Source: Desulfobacterales bacterium (GTDB lineage Bacteria > Desulfobacterota > Desulfobacteria > Desulfobacterales > Desulfosalsimonadaceae). From it: 42,261 nucleotides of DNA. The stretch covers positions 1 through 42,261 of the forward strand of contig JAGXLR010000005.1 in the NCBI GenBank assembly GCA_018334555.1, read 5' to 3'. A model generated the notes under the pieces. That model had not been told where the DNA came from. It worked only from the letters and a program-made list of their open reading frames with translations, and did no database searches. The first letter of the stretch is position 1. Every line of letters starts with the position of its first letter. Shown here in pieces: positions 24,277-33,868 of this stretch. Both the position numbers and the translations under genes were made by a program.

Positions 24277-24711
24277 TTACAACTCCAGAACTTGCGGCTG
24301 TTGCGCCTGATGCGGATGTTCGCCGCCGGAATAGACTTTCAGCTTCTTGTAGAGCTTCCGCCCCAGGCGGTTTTTAGGAAGCATGCCTTTAACCGCAAAG
24401 CGAATAAGATCTTCAGGCCTTTTCTGAAGCAACTTTTCAGCATTAATTGACTTCATACCGCCTATATAACCGCTGTGATGATAGTACATCTTCTGCTGGA
24501 CCTTACTGCCGGTCAATTTAATTTTATCCGCATTGATCACAATAACAAAATCCCCGCAATCCACATGCGGCGTATATAGGGGGTTATGCTTTCCCCTAAG
24601 GCGGGCTGCCACCTCGCTAGCCAGCCTTCCGAGAACAGCATTTTCCGCATCCACGACCAGCCATTTCCCTTGATTATCCGAAGGTTTTGCACTATATGTA
24701 TATTTTTTCAA
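24277..24711 (-). CDS. rplM: 50S ribosomal protein L13
   Basis: A 144-residue L13 with [45 protein letters not shown] and [22 protein letters not shown]. The start codon is TTG at 24711, with GGGGAG nine bases upstream; no in-frame ATG would keep the conserved N-terminus. A strong promoter lies directly upstream at 24746-24774. Confidence 0.97.
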   Translation of the reverse strand: MKKYTYSAKPSDNQGKWLVVDAENAVLGRLASEVAARLRGKHNPLYTPHVDCGDFVIVINADKIKLTGSKVQQKMYYHHSGYIGGMKSINAEKLLQKRPEDLIRFAVKGMLPKNRLGRKLYKKLKVYSGGEHPHQAQQPQVLEL

Positions 24712-24745
24712 TTTCTACCACTCCCCGTTGAAGATTAATTTGAAA

Positions 24746-24774
24746 TTGATAAAGAAAAACCTTTTTTATGTCAA
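24746..24774 (-). promoter_or_regulatory. Candidate sigma70-type promoter of rplM-rpsI
   Basis: On the minus strand a perfect TTGACA (24769-24774) is separated by exactly 17 bp from TATCAA (24746-24751). It lies 35 bp upstream of the rplM TTG start. Confidence 0.6.
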
Positions 24775-24852
24775 GAAAAAACTGAGGCCATTCAATGGAA
24801 TTCTTAGTTTGGCCGCAATTGACAATGCGATGGTTTTTATCGCATGCTGATA

Positions 24853-24909
24853 TTGGCGGCTTCGTAAAAAACGATTTATAATGCCGCAGCGGCATTTTTG
24901 CAGAAAGCA
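24853..24909 (+). repeat. Family B short repeat, diverged copy
   Basis: TTGGCGGCTTCGTAAAAAAC to GCAGAAAGCAG with the usual GC-rich centre. It is followed by a 50-bp linker and a family D copy, repeating the B-linker-D order seen elsewhere. Together these fill most of the gap 24712-25086. Confidence 0.65.
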
Positions 24910-24960
24910 GGTCCCCGGGCCAAGGACTCGGGGGGCGAGTTTAAAAGCAACTTTCACTGT

Positions 24961-25060
24961 ACTGAGACGATTCATCCAATTTTGTCATTTCGGGCGATAG
25001 CGAGAAATCTTTGACAAACGAGATGCCTCGCCCCGTCGCTTTCGCTTTTCGGCATGGCAG
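24961..25060 (+). repeat. Family D repeat, partial copy with an empty site for element A
   Basis: It includes ACTGAGACGATTCATCCAAT then TTTGTCATTTCGGGCGA, uninterrupted at the point where element A sits in the 1195-1708 copy. It stops about 25 bp before the CYTH gene and lacks the AT-rich half. Confidence 0.72.
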
Positions 25061-25086
25061 TGATAAAACCCATAGGAGCCCTTGAT

Positions 25087-25713
25087 ATGTCTGCGCTTGA
25101 AATCGAGGTTAAATTCTTTCTACCGGATATCCATATGATGAGGCGGCGGGTTAAGGCATTGGATTCGATATTTTTAGGCGCCGTCGATGAAACCAACATC
25201 CGTTATGAGACCCGGGATTTAGCTTTTTACCGGGAAAGATCCCTCTTGCGGCTGCGAAACGCCGACCGGGTGACGTTGACCTACAAGGCCGAGCCCCCGG
25301 AGAAGAAAAATGATTATAAAATTCACCGGGAATACGAAGTAACAGTGGATGATTTTGAAATGATGAAAAACATCCTTCTGTCTGTCGGTTTCCATCCCGA
25401 ACAGGTCTATGAAAAAAAAAGGGAATCCTATCAACTGGGAGACGCCATCCTCTGTCTGGACACCATGCCCTACGGAAACTTTCTCGAAATCGAGGCACCC
25501 GGCCGGGAGATTCGACAGACGGCCGAAAGGTTGGGATTGGATTGGAACAGACGGATTCTGATGAACTACTTGGAAATGTTTGAATGGATCAAGTCCGAGC
25601 TGGGGCTGCCTTTTTCGGATGTGACATTTGCCAATTTTCAAAGTGTTGAAAATGACATGGCCGGTCTGATTACCCGTTTTGAGGCCAATGACGGCATCCC
25701 GCCGGATCTTTGA
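25087..25713 (+). CDS. CYTH domain / class IV adenylate cyclase-like protein
   Basis: A 208-residue soluble protein of the CYTH (triphosphate tunnel metalloenzyme) superfamily. The N-terminal EIEVKF is the diagnostic ExExK motif. LLRLRNADRVTLTYKAEP supplies basic tunnel residues, and FLEIEAP a later acidic strand motif. Members act on triphosphates: class IV (CyaB) adenylate cyclase, thiamine triphosphatase or inorganic triphosphatase. Which applies here cannot be decided from sequence. ATG 25087 is preferred to ATG 25054 because AGGAG precedes it and the ExExK motif then lies near the N-terminus as usual. It converges with the SAM hydrolase gene. Confidence 0.83.
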   Translation: MSALEIEVKFFLPDIHMMRRRVKALDSIFLGAVDETNIRYETRDLAFYRERSLLRLRNADRVTLTYKAEPPEKKNDYKIHREYEVTVDDFEMMKNILLSVGFHPEQVYEKKRESYQLGDAILCLDTMPYGNFLEIEAPGREIRQTAERLGLDWNRRILMNYLEMFEWIKSELGLPFSDVTFANFQSVENDMAGLITRFEANDGIPPDL

Positions 25714-25736
25714 TCTGTCAGCGCATCGGCGCCTCG

Positions 25737-26549
25737 TTATCTTTCCCGTATTCGCGCCACCCGGACCGGTGCGCCTTTATCAGCCTCGCAATAGGCGCGT
25801 GCGTCGCCTGAATTGACTGAAATTTCAAGACAGCCCCGGCTGCCGATGATAGAAAGCAGCCCGCCGGCCGAAACATCCTGATAAGAGGCGGACAGGCCGT
25901 TTATACGGTGCTCTCCGATATGAACGCATAAATTGCCGCCTTCCTCAGAGGCATCTAATTCTAAGAGCTTTTGCTGATCAATGTTTGTAATCAGATTGCC
26001 GAATCTATCCACCGCAATCACCTCCCCCAGCAGTTCGCCTGCCTCAGTGAGACGCGCCGCCGAAAGCTCCAGGCGGGAAAGATCCACCGGGCAAACCCTT
26101 GGCCCGAATCCATCCAATGGCTTGCCAGAGGCCATATGCGCAGCCACTGGCGCGAATATATCCCGTCCGTGGAATGTCCGACTGACGGGCTGGCGGAAAT
26201 ATTCCGGGTTTTCCACACGGACCAGGGTCCTAACATCGCCCCCATCGATAATCTTTGTTAGAACGCCGTTATCAGGGGCCAGAAAATAATGCCCGCCCGC
26301 TTCCGCCGCGATGATCTTCCGGCTGCTGCCGACGCCGGGGTCCACCACAACCATATGGACGGTTTTTTGCGGGAAATACGGGTATGCGGCATCCAGGAGG
26401 TAGGCGGCGGCACAAAGATCCTGGGGATCGATATAATGGGAGACATCAACGATCGATACATGTGGTGTAATAGAGAGGATAACCCCTTTCATCATACCGA
26501 CATATGGATCCGACAGCCCAAAGTCGGTAAAAAGGGTTATGACCGGCAT
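25737..26549 (-). CDS. SAM hydroxide adenosyltransferase / SAM hydrolase (DUF62 family)
   Basis: A 270-residue soluble enzyme of the fluorinase/chlorinase-like family that in most bacteria hydrolyses S-adenosylmethionine to adenosine and methionine. Motifs present: [14 protein letters not shown] at residues 5-18, VVVDPGVGS near 68-76, [25 protein letters not shown] and [11 protein letters not shown] saw none of the extra loop typical of the halogenase branch, so hydrolase is favoured. The gene start overlaps the ruvB stop by 13 bp, implying co-translation at the end of the tol-ruv cluster. Confidence 0.87.
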   Translation of the reverse strand: MPVITLFTDFGLSDPYVGMMKGVILSITPHVSIVDVSHYIDPQDLCAAAYLLDAAYPYFPQKTVHMVVVDPGVGSSRKIIAAEAGGHYFLAPDNGVLTKIIDGGDVRTLVRVENPEYFRQPVSRTFHGRDIFAPVAAHMASGKPLDGFGPRVCPVDLSRLELSAARLTEAGELLGEVIAVDRFGNLITNIDQQKLLELDASEEGGNLCVHIGEHRINGLSASYQDVSAGGLLSIIGSRGCLEISVNSGDARAYCEADKGAPVRVARIRER

Positions 26550-27571
26550 TCGGGTATCCCTAAATGTCGATATGCCGCCTCCGAGGCCTTTCGTCCGGTC
26601 TGGGTTCTTAAAATCAGGCCGGTTTTTAACAGGAACGGCTCCACCACATCCACCAGTGTGTCGGTCTCCTCCTGGAGGGTGGCGGCGACCGCATCGATCC
26701 CCACCGGACCGCCCTTGTAATACTGGATAACCGTATTGAGATAGCGACGATCCAGCGGGGTGAGGCCCATTTCATCCACGCCTTCGAGCGCAAGCGCCCC
26801 TTCAACGGCAGCTTTCGTGATACGACCGTCCGCCTTGACCTGGGCGTAGTCCCTGACCCGCTTCAGCAGTCGATTGACAATACGGGGGGTTCCCCGGGAG
26901 CGTCTCGCAAGCTCGGCTGAGCCCTCATCCTCAATCGACAGATCAAGCAGCGCGGCTGAGCGGCGGACAATCCGGTCGAGCTCGACTTCGCAGTAAAAAT
27001 CAAGGCTCCTGAAAATACCGAACCGATCCCGAAGCGGCGAAGAAAGGAGACCCACGCGGGTGGTGGCCCCCACCAGCATGAACTGCTTCAGGCGAAACCG
27101 GTGGCTCCTCGCATGCACCCCCTTGTCAAAAATAACATCTATGGAGAAGTCCTCCATGGCCGGATACAACAACTCCTCCACGGACTTCGGAACCCGGTGG
27201 ATCTCATCAACAAACAGCACATCACCGGTATCCAGGTGGGTCAACAAACCGACCAGGTCGCCGCCTTTCTCGAGCGCCGGTCCTGATGTAACCATCAGGT
27301 TGGTGCCCATTTCATTGGCGATTATATGGGCCAGCGTGGTTTTGCCAAGGCCGGGGGGGCCGTGGAAAAGTACATGCTCCAGGGCCTCGTTGCGGTGCTT
27401 GGCCGCCTGAATGGCGATTTTTAATGTTTCGATCACTTCACCCTGCCCGACATAATCGGTCAGGCGCTCCGGACGCAATGAGACAATATCTGACGCATCG
27501 TCTACGGGGAGCGGCTCGGGACTTACGATACCGCGCGTCTCTGAAGAGTATTTTATTATATCATCCGTCAT
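26537..27571 (-). CDS. ruvB: Holliday junction branch migration DNA helicase RuvB
   Basis: A 344-residue AAA+ motor that drives branch migration with RuvA. Walker A is [13 protein letters not shown], Walker [10 protein letters not shown], and sensor/arginine finger elements include [18 protein letters not shown]. The winged-helix C-terminus ([19 protein letters not shown], then [10 protein letters not shown]) is complete. It overlaps ruvA by 11 bp and the downstream SAM hydrolase gene by 13 bp. Confidence 0.97.
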   Translation of the reverse strand: MTDDIIKYSSETRGIVSPEPLPVDDASDIVSLRPERLTDYVGQGEVIETLKIAIQAAKHRNEALEHVLFHGPPGLGKTTLAHIIANEMGTNLMVTSGPALEKGGDLVGLLTHLDTGDVLFVDEIHRVPKSVEELLYPAMEDFSIDVIFDKGVHARSHRFRLKQFMLVGATTRVGLLSSPLRDRFGIFRSLDFYCEVELDRIVRRSAALLDLSIEDEGSAELARRSRGTPRIVNRLLKRVRDYAQVKADGRITKAAVEGALALEGVDEMGLTPLDRRYLNTVIQYYKGGPVGIDAVAATLQEETDTLVDVVEPFLLKTGLILRTQTGRKASEAAYRHLGIPECRS

Positions 27572-28199
27572 TTACCGCCTCGCCGCGATAGACCTCCTCG
27601 AAAAGCGCTTCCGGAGTTGCAATCGAAGGATTCCGCTTCAATGCGGCATTCACCATGAGCCGGGCCTCATTGGCTTTATGACCCAGCTGTTCGGTCAGAA
27701 CCGAAATCACCTGCTCGGACAAATCATTGGCCGCTTCGGATGCGGCTTCAGAATCCTCGACGGCCTCCTCCTTCCGGATCAGCGCGAATTTACCCATTTT
27801 CCCCTGAAGCGTAGCGATGATCTTATGGGCGGTGCGCTCCCCGATACCGTTTAAATGCTTTAGAAACGCCGCATTCTGGGTCTCAATGGCCTTCGCGATA
27901 TCAGATACCGGATAGGTGAGGGCCTTGACGGCCTTTAAGGGGCCGATGGCCTCTACGGAGATGAAAAGCTCGAAGAATTCCCGCTCGGCTTCCAGGTTAA
28001 ACCCGATCAGTATCGGCCTTGGCTGACGCTCGGTCTGATAATAATAGATATAGAGGGACAGGCTTTCGCCCAGGGGTTTTGAATTCAGCGTTTCCATGAC
28101 AAAAGCAGGAACCAATACCTCATAGCCGATATGGTTGACCAGGAGAAGCACCCGGTCTGCCTCTTTTTTTAACAGTTCGCCTTCCAGGTATGCGATCAT
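27561..28199 (-). CDS. ruvA: Holliday junction branch migration protein RuvA
   Basis: A 212-residue DNA-binding partner of RuvB. The N-terminal OB-fold begins [13 protein letters not shown]. Helix-hairpin-helix motifs lie in the middle ([20 protein letters not shown], then AHKII), and the C-terminal domain III ([15 protein letters not shown]) binds RuvB. Length is close to the usual 190-205 residues. An 82-bp gap without a gene separates it from ruvC. Confidence 0.96.
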   Translation of the reverse strand: MIAYLEGELLKKEADRVLLLVNHIGYEVLVPAFVMETLNSKPLGESLSLYIYYYQTERQPRPILIGFNLEAEREFFELFISVEAIGPLKAVKALTYPVSDIAKAIETQNAAFLKHLNGIGERTAHKIIATLQGKMGKFALIRKEEAVEDSEAASEAANDLSEQVISVLTEQLGHKANEARLMVNAALKRNPSIATPEALFEEVYRGEAVNDG

Positions 28200-28281
28200 T
28201 TCCTCTCCGTATCACCAACCATTGGCCTGGATTCGCCTGGCCCTCGTCGGCGTCGGCTGAGTGTGGTTGGCACCTCGAGCG

Positions 28282-28794
28282 TCAGCGACAAATCCGGTAA
28301 AGATCTTTTTCAACCGCATCTGAATACCTGAACAATCCGACCATCGCCAGGGCCAGAGCATCTGCGGCATGATACGGCCGAATGGGGCCGGCATGGTTCA
28401 ACCGGTGCCGAACGACCTCGGCCAACTGCTTTTTACCGGCGCTCCCGTTTCCGGTCAACACCTGTTTGGCGACCCGGACCGGCACTTCCCTTACGGGCAA
28501 GCCCAGCCTGCAAGCGGCCAGAAGGATCACTCCGGTTACTTTGCCGAGAACAATGCCGGATTTGGGAAACCGATCCAGAGAAAAGACATCTTCAACAACG
28601 ATAAACGCCGGTGACTGATTATTCAAAAACGAACTCAACTGATTATAAATCCGGTTCAAACGGATTGGCGTCTCATGACGGGCAGATGTTCTAATACAAC
28701 CATAGGAATAGCGGGTAACCGACAGCTGGGTACCCTCGATCACGGCAACCCCCGTGGCAGCCAGCCCGGGGTCTATGCCCACGATTTTTAGCAT
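28282..28794 (-). CDS. ruvC: Crossover junction endodeoxyribonuclease RuvC
   Basis: A 170-residue Holliday junction resolvase with the acidic metal-binding residues in GIDPGLAATG (D7), VVEDVF (glutamate) and YHAADALALAM (final aspartate). Length matches the 173-residue E. coli enzyme. It starts 8 bp after the cpoB stop, so transcription most likely continues from the tol-pal genes. The yebC gene that often precedes ruvC is absent. Confidence 0.96.
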   Translation of the reverse strand: MLKIVGIDPGLAATGVAVIEGTQLSVTRYSYGCIRTSARHETPIRLNRIYNQLSSFLNNQSPAFIVVEDVFSLDRFPKSGIVLGKVTGVILLAACRLGLPVREVPVRVAKQVLTGNGSAGKKQLAEVVRHRLNHAGPIRPYHAADALALAMVGLFRYSDAVEKDLYRICR

Positions 28795-28802
28795 GGAGAC
28801 AG

Positions 28803-29660
28803 CTATTCGATCCGGTTGATCTTTTGCCGGGCAATTTTGGCTTCATTTGATTTCGGGAACTTCCGGACCAGCTCCTTCAAAACCAGTTTGGCGTTTCCGG
28901 CTTCACCCAGCTTATGGAAGGCGATCCCCTGCTTGAGATAGGCGGCAGCCACCTTGTTGCCCTTTGGATAGCTATCGATAACCTCCTGGTACTCCAGAAT
29001 AGCCTTTTCATACCACTGCTCGCTGTAGTAGACCTCCCCTATCCAAAAGCGGGCGTTGTCAGCCTTATCGGAATCCGGATATGTTTCAATAAACTTTTCA
29101 AACGCATCCCGGGCGGTTTCATAATTCTTTTGATCAAAGGATTTTTTAGCAAAGCTGTAGAGCTTGTCTTCGGGCAGTTTTTTGGATGCGTTTTCATCAT
29201 CAGATGGGGAGCCGACCGCTGCTTTAAGCTTTTCTTCAGAGTCAAAGCCCAGGTAGCCCGTGAGCCGGGAGATTCGCTCGTCATTGAGTTCGACGGAATC
29301 ATGGATGCCGTTGAGCTTCTCGCGGTTCGCATCAACAGCGCCTGACAGCTCCTTTAGTCCGCCTGTGAGACGGTGTTCGGTTTCCTCGAACCGCCCTGAA
29401 AGCTTGCGGACATCGCTTTTCAATTCATAGAATTTTGCATCCTGCTCCGCATAAAGCTCCTGCATCCGTTCGCCATGTCTTTGCCGCTTCTCCAACCGAG
29501 CGTTTAATTCCTTGATCTCTTTTTTCATCGTCTCATGGCTGCTATGAAGGTTATCAAGCCGACCCTCCAGTCTTTCCACGTCGGTATTGGTCGCACAACC
29601 GATCATTAACAACAGCCCAACACCTACCAAAACTCTATATCGCCACATGGATTTATTCAC
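28803..29660 (-). CDS. cpoB: Tol-Pal system coordinator CpoB (YbgF)
   Basis: A 285-residue protein with a lipoprotein-like signal (LLMIGC, lipobox cysteine at residue 22), a long coiled coil (about 25-130) and C-terminal tetratricopeptide-type repeats (FDQKNYETARDAFEKFIETY, then PDSDKADNARFWIGEVYYSE). In E. coli, CpoB is a periplasmic protein that couples the Tol machine to peptidoglycan synthesis. The lipobox implies membrane anchoring here, which differs from E. coli. It is the last tol gene in the cluster and is followed by ruvC after 8 bp. Confidence 0.9.
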   Translation of the reverse strand: MNKSMWRYRVLVGVGLLLMIGCATNTDVERLEGRLDNLHSSHETMKKEIKELNARLEKRQRHGERMQELYAEQDAKFYELKSDVRKLSGRFEETEHRLTGGLKELSGAVDANREKLNGIHDSVELNDERISRLTGYLGFDSEEKLKAAVGSPSDDENASKKLPEDKLYSFAKKSFDQKNYETARDAFEKFIETYPDSDKADNARFWIGEVYYSEQWYEKAILEYQEVIDSYPKGNKVAAAYLKQGIAFHKLGEAGNAKLVLKELVRKFPKSNEAKIARQKINRIE

Positions 29661-29739
29661 CAGGGTTACCCGTTTAAAATATCGGGAAAAGGCAAGAGGA
29701 ATTCAACACCTTCTTGCCCCTCCGAAGACAAAAAACATC

Positions 29740-30336
29740 CTATTTGAGGCGGAAGTGTCCCCGCCTGTTTTTGGCCCATGCCATCTCGTTATGCCGGGGA
29801 TCCAGGGGACGCTCCTCGCCGTAACTGATGGTCTCCAGCCGGGAGGGGTCGATACCCGCATTGACCAGATAGTTTTTAATACTCTGGGCGCGTCGCTGCC
29901 CAAGGGCCATGTTGTACTCTTTGGTGCCCCGCTCATCACAATGCCCTTCAATCAAGACATCACGATCCGGATGGTTTCTCAGCCATTGCACTTTTTCCCG
30001 GAGTATCTGCCGGGCCTTTTTCGTCAGGGAGGCATCGTCAAAACCGAAGTATACGTTTTCATTAACAAATTCCTGCCTGGCCGCTCGCTCTTTTTCCGCC
30101 TGAAGCTGTCGCTTCTCAGCCTCTGCTTCGGCCTTTTCCCTGGCGGCAATGTCTTCTTCGGATATCGCCTCTTCCTGTTCTGTTTCACCGGCCTGCCGGG
30201 CTTTTTCCGCCGCCTCGGTGGATGCCTCACCCGGCGCCGTGGAAGCATCCTTATGCTTGGCGCAGGAGAACACAAACAAAAACGATACAGCCAACAAAAG
30301 AAGCCCGAGTTTTAACCCTAAACGCTGAAATTTCAT
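29740..30336 (-). CDS. pal: Peptidoglycan-associated lipoprotein Pal
   Basis: A 198-residue outer-membrane lipoprotein. The signal peptide ends FVFSC (lipobox cysteine 25). A charged linker of about 60 residues rich in E/A/K follows, and then the OmpA-like peptidoglycan-binding domain with [31 protein letters not shown] and [14 protein letters not shown]. The linker is longer and more acidic than in E. coli Pal. It works with TolB at the outer membrane. Confidence 0.95.
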   Translation of the reverse strand: MKFQRLGLKLGLLLLAVSFLFVFSCAKHKDASTAPGEASTEAAEKARQAGETEQEEAISEEDIAAREKAEAEAEKRQLQAEKERAARQEFVNENVYFGFDDASLTKKARQILREKVQWLRNHPDRDVLIEGHCDERGTKEYNMALGQRRAQSIKNYLVNAGIDPSRLETISYGEERPLDPRHNEMAWAKNRRGHFRLK

Positions 30337-30381
30337 GACCTTCTCCTTTATCCTGAAGCATTCATATTGAAATGTTGCCGT

Positions 30382-31749
30382 TTATCTTGTCTCAATTGCC
30401 GGTGACCAGTCCGGAAGCAGCTGCTCGCCGGCTAAATCCAGAAGCGGCCGCTGATCCGTCCCGGAAGCGGTCATTACATAGAGTTTGGCTGTCCCGGATC
30501 GGGTGGAACTAAAGACAATCAATGTGCCGGTCGGAGACCAGGCTGGCGACTCATTGCTGCCGGCATCATGGGTCAGCCGGGTGGGTCCCCGGCCGTCTGT
30601 TCCGATGACGAAAATATCCGCCTGCCCGCCATTCATTCCCGAGTAGACGATTCTCTCCCCCTCGGGCGACCAGTCCGGCTCCGTATTATAGTTGCCTTCA
30701 AAGGTTAACCGACGGACCCCGCCGGTATCCAGGTTCTTGATATAGATTTGCGGGGTACCGGCGCGTTTTGAAACAAACGCCATTTTTTTTCCGTCCGGAG
30801 AAAATGTCGGAGAGACATCAATCCCCCAACTATCAGTTAGCCTTTTATCAATTTTGCCGGATTCGGTCAAAAGATAAATTTCTTCATCCCCGTTGACAGA
30901 CAGGGTGGCGGCCAATTTGCTGCTGCCGGGAAGCCAGCTCGGGGTAATATTTATCCCCTCATAGCTGATCCGGCGGGTCTCGCCGCTTTCCATCCCTCGG
31001 ATAGAAATGTTGGGCTCACCCCCCGCATAGGAGGTATAGGCGATTGCGCGCCCATCGGGCGACCAGGACGGAGACAGGGTGATTGCCTCGCCTTCGACCA
31101 CACGCCTGGGGCCATGGCCGTCAAAATCGCACGTATAAATGGCGTTTTTGCCGTTATCCTTGTTGATAAACACAATCCGGCTGTTAAACAGCCCCCGATT
31201 ACCGGTCAACCGATAGAGCATTTCACCGCAGAAACGGTGCACCATCTGCCGGAGATCGACGATATCTCCGCCATATCGTTTCCCAAAAAGCAGGGAACCT
31301 TTGAATGTATCAAACAGGCGAATTTCCAGGCGCACGGTGTCATCAGTTACCCATAAGCCGCCCGTTATCAAAAGTTCAGCCCCGATGTCCGTCCAGTTGT
31401 CAAAATTCAAATCAACGGCCGTAATGCCTTTTTCCCGGGGGGTTTCCAGAAACGCGCCCCGATCAATCAGCTTAAAATAACCGGTAAACTCGATGCCCGA
31501 GCTCAATATATCGGCGGCCTTGTGCGCCGCATCCACCTCTGAAGATCCTGACATGGTCTTGAACACCGGCACCGCAATCGGTATTTTTTTTAAAAACGGA
31601 TCGCTGATATTGATATAGTCATAGACGCGTTCAGCTTGTGCGGCAGAGGGCCACCCCCCCTGCCCGATAATCAGTGCAAAAATGATGATCAAACCGATTC
31701 CAACAGATTCCTTTGCCTGCATGCACACCGCCTTGTTGGTTAATCTCAC
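30382..31749 (-). CDS. tolB: Tol-Pal system periplasmic protein TolB
   Basis: A 455-residue periplasmic protein. The signal peptide ends near AAQA-ERVYDY, an N-terminal domain (to about 165) follows, and then come repeated beta-propeller blades of the form SPSWSPDGRAIAYTS, SPTFSPDGKKMAFVS, EPDWSPEGERIVYSG and SPAWSPTGTLIVFSS. TolB cycles between Pal and TolA. An alternative ATG nine codons downstream (31722) would also leave a complete signal peptide. Confidence 0.95.
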   Translation of the reverse strand: MRLTNKAVCMQAKESVGIGLIIIFALIIGQGGWPSAAQAERVYDYINISDPFLKKIPIAVPVFKTMSGSSEVDAAHKAADILSSGIEFTGYFKLIDRGAFLETPREKGITAVDLNFDNWTDIGAELLITGGLWVTDDTVRLEIRLFDTFKGSLLFGKRYGGDIVDLRQMVHRFCGEMLYRLTGNRGLFNSRIVFINKDNGKNAIYTCDFDGHGPRRVVEGEAITLSPSWSPDGRAIAYTSYAGGEPNISIRGMESGETRRISYEGINITPSWLPGSSKLAATLSVNGDEEIYLLTESGKIDKRLTDSWGIDVSPTFSPDGKKMAFVSKRAGTPQIYIKNLDTGGVRRLTFEGNYNTEPDWSPEGERIVYSGMNGGQADIFVIGTDGRGPTRLTHDAGSNESPAWSPTGTLIVFSSTRSGTAKLYVMTASGTDQRPLLDLAGEQLLPDWSPAIETR

Positions 31750-31758
31750 GACTTTTGA

Positions 31759-32703
31759 TTATTGGCGCTTCAGCCCGGAGGGGGTAAACCCCACCATCAG
31801 ATGATATTTCTTGTATCCTTCAGGAAGCGGCGGAAGCGGATCGCATTTCATGACGGTTTTATACGCCGACTGATCCAGGTATTTGTTTCCAGAGCGTTTT
31901 TCATACATAACATCGGTTATCGACCCGTCAGGCAGAATTTCAATAAGCAGCCGGCTTTCCAGCCCCTGGGTCTGGCCGGCCAGTTTTTCCGAAAAGACCC
32001 AGTTGTTTTTAAGCCTCACCGCTACTTCCGCCTGGTACACCTGGATTTGCGTCATATCGGTTGGCCTCCCCCGGGCGCCGCCTTTGAGGTGGGCCGTCGT
32101 CCGGTCCTTCAGTCTCCGGTCCTGGCCGGGCACTTCGGATTTCAACTCGTCAATCCGCTCTTTTACCGACCAGGGCCTGGAATCCCCGGATTCTTCCTTC
32201 ATCCTTTCCACAACGCTCTTATGCACGGCCGCCGTCCGGATCGTCTTATCCTTCATCGCGCTCTTGATTTTGGGGCCCGGCTTTTCCGGTTTTTTAACCT
32301 GATAATCCGAGGGGTCAAAATTTTTTTTGCGCGCTTTTTTAACCGAAGGCCCGGACTTTTTCGGTTTTTCCGGACCGGCGGCGGTTTCTTCCGAGGCGAA
32401 GGCATCATCTGCGGGTTCTTTCGGCTGAGAGGGCTCGCTTTGGCCTTTATCGACGGAGGATTTTGGCGGTAGCGGGGTATTGACCTGCGGCGGGACAGAG
32501 GCCAGATCGACTTCAATAACATTTCGGTCCGAGAATTCGGGCATGGAAACCGAGGAAAACGGAAAAAATATAACCACTGCGATCACAAAAATATGGCATG
32601 CCAGGGAGGCCAGCGCATACCAGTGCCACGCTTCCTCCGGAGATTTAATATGCTGAAGTTGATGCGCCTCTGAACGCATTTTTTTATGCCGATTTTTTGC
32701 CAA
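31759..32703 (-). CDS. tolA: TolA-like energy-transducing protein
   Basis: A 314-residue protein with one N-terminal membrane segment (about 29-50), a long proline/lysine-rich periplasmic stalk, and a C-terminal TonB/TolA-type domain (VYQAEVAVRLKNNWVFSEKL, IEILPDGSITDVMYEKRSGN). It carries proton-motive-force energy from TolQ-TolR to TolB-Pal. The stalk is shorter than the E. coli helical one and proline-rich, so it is TonB-like in style. Position between tolR and tolB settles the call. Confidence 0.88.
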   Translation of the reverse strand: MAKNRHKKMRSEAHQLQHIKSPEEAWHWYALASLACHIFVIAVVIFFPFSSVSMPEFSDRNVIEVDLASVPPQVNTPLPPKSSVDKGQSEPSQPKEPADDAFASEETAAGPEKPKKSGPSVKKARKKNFDPSDYQVKKPEKPGPKIKSAMKDKTIRTAAVHKSVVERMKEESGDSRPWSVKERIDELKSEVPGQDRRLKDRTTAHLKGGARGRPTDMTQIQVYQAEVAVRLKNNWVFSEKLAGQTQGLESRLLIEILPDGSITDVMYEKRSGNKYLDQSAYKTVMKCDPLPPLPEGYKKYHLMVGFTPSGLKRQ

Positions 32704-32708
32704 ATCGC

Positions 32709-33131
32709 CTAGGGGGTCTCGGGTTTTTCAGAAGGCCTGGTAACCATACCCAATTTTTCGGCTCCCGCACCTTTGATTGCCGACATCACCTCGACGACGC
32801 GTCCATAGGCAATCCGCTTATCCGCTTTTAAAAAAACGGCCCGGGAATGCCTGTTTTCAAAAATTTTTTCGAGCTTTTCTTTAAGAGAGTCAAAACCGAC
32901 CGCATAGTCATTAATCCGAATTTGGTTGTCTTTATCGATGGTGACGACCAGCTGATCCTCTTCCGAGGAGAGCTGATTCGAATTCCGGGTCTCCGGCAGG
33001 GACACATCCACCCCCTGAACCATCATTGGCGCCGTGACCATGAAAATAATCAACAACACCAGCATCACATCGACAAACGGCGTCACATTGATATCAGAGA
33101 CCAAGGGATTGTTTTTGCTGGGCAGCCTCAT
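32709..33131 (-). CDS. tolR: Tol-Pal system protein TolR (ExbD family)
   Basis: A 140-residue inner-membrane protein. A single TM helix near 17-38 contains the functional aspartate (INVTPFVDVMLVLLIIFMVT), followed by a periplasmic domain with VSLPETRNS and ADKRIAYGRVVEVMSAIKGA. It forms the proton channel with TolQ. Its start overlaps the tolQ stop by 4 bp. Confidence 0.95.
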   Translation of the reverse strand: MRLPSKNNPLVSDINVTPFVDVMLVLLIIFMVTAPMMVQGVDVSLPETRNSNQLSSEEDQLVVTIDKDNQIRINDYAVGFDSLKEKLEKIFENRHSRAVFLKADKRIAYGRVVEVMSAIKGAGAEKLGMVTRPSEKPETP

Positions 33132-33868
33132 GCCGACCCCTCTCCGGATAATATAAGTTCGCGCTCAACGATATTCAAAAAATCCGAAGAGAAGCTTTCC
33201 AATTCCGACTCGATAATTCGGATTTTCTGATTAAAATAGTTAAACGCAATAACGGCGGGGATGGCAACGGCAAGGCCGGCCGCTGTTGCGATAAGCGCCT
33301 CTGAGATGCCGGGCGCCACCGCTGCGATACTGGTTACCCCCTTTTTAAAGGCAATACTGTGAAATGAGTTCATAATCCCCCATACCGTCCCAAACAACCC
33401 GATAAACGGTGCGATATTGCCGGTTGTAGCCAAAAACGGCACCATCTGAACCAGCCGGATGCTCTCGGTAATGCTGGAGCGTTCAAGGGCGCGCTTCACA
33501 TTATCAAAACCCCTTCGCGTGCCCGGAGGATCCAAATTCTGGGGTTGTTCTGCGGATGACGGATCCTTCTGTCGGACGGCGCCATCGCCCAACTTGCGAA
33601 GCTCCATGTAGGCAATGCGGAAAACCCTTGCAATCGGGCTGAAACGTAGCTCCTTGGATTTCGCATAGGCCTCGGAAAAGTCTCGGGTCTCCCAGAAATA
33701 TTCGATAAAATCTGCTGATTCCCGGTATGCCCGGCGTATATAGCGATACTTGATAAAAATAATCGCCCAGGAGGCGACGGAAAATATAAACAGCAGCAGC
33801 ATGACGAACTGCACCATTAATCCCGCGTTCAATATCATTTCTATGACATTGAGGCTTTCTGCTCCCAT
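33128..33868 (-). CDS. tolQ: Tol-Pal system protein TolQ (ExbB/MotA family)
   Basis: A 246-residue inner-membrane proton-channel subunit. TM1 is at about 15-38, and TM2/TM3 in the C-terminal part carry the family motif region GNIAPFIGLFGTVWGIMNSF and ISEALIATAAGLAVAIPAVI. It is the first gene of the apparent tolQRAB-pal-cpoB-ruvCAB cluster. GGAG lies upstream of the ATG. No clear sigma70 promoter was found in the 5' gap. Confidence 0.95.
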   Translation of the reverse strand: MGAESLNVIEMILNAGLMVQFVMLLLFIFSVASWAIIFIKYRYIRRAYRESADFIEYFWETRDFSEAYAKSKELRFSPIARVFRIAYMELRKLGDGAVRQKDPSSAEQPQNLDPPGTRRGFDNVKRALERSSITESIRLVQMVPFLATTGNIAPFIGLFGTVWGIMNSFHSIAFKKGVTSIAAVAPGISEALIATAAGLAVAIPAVIAFNYFNQKIRIIESELESFSSDFLNIVERELILSGEGSA

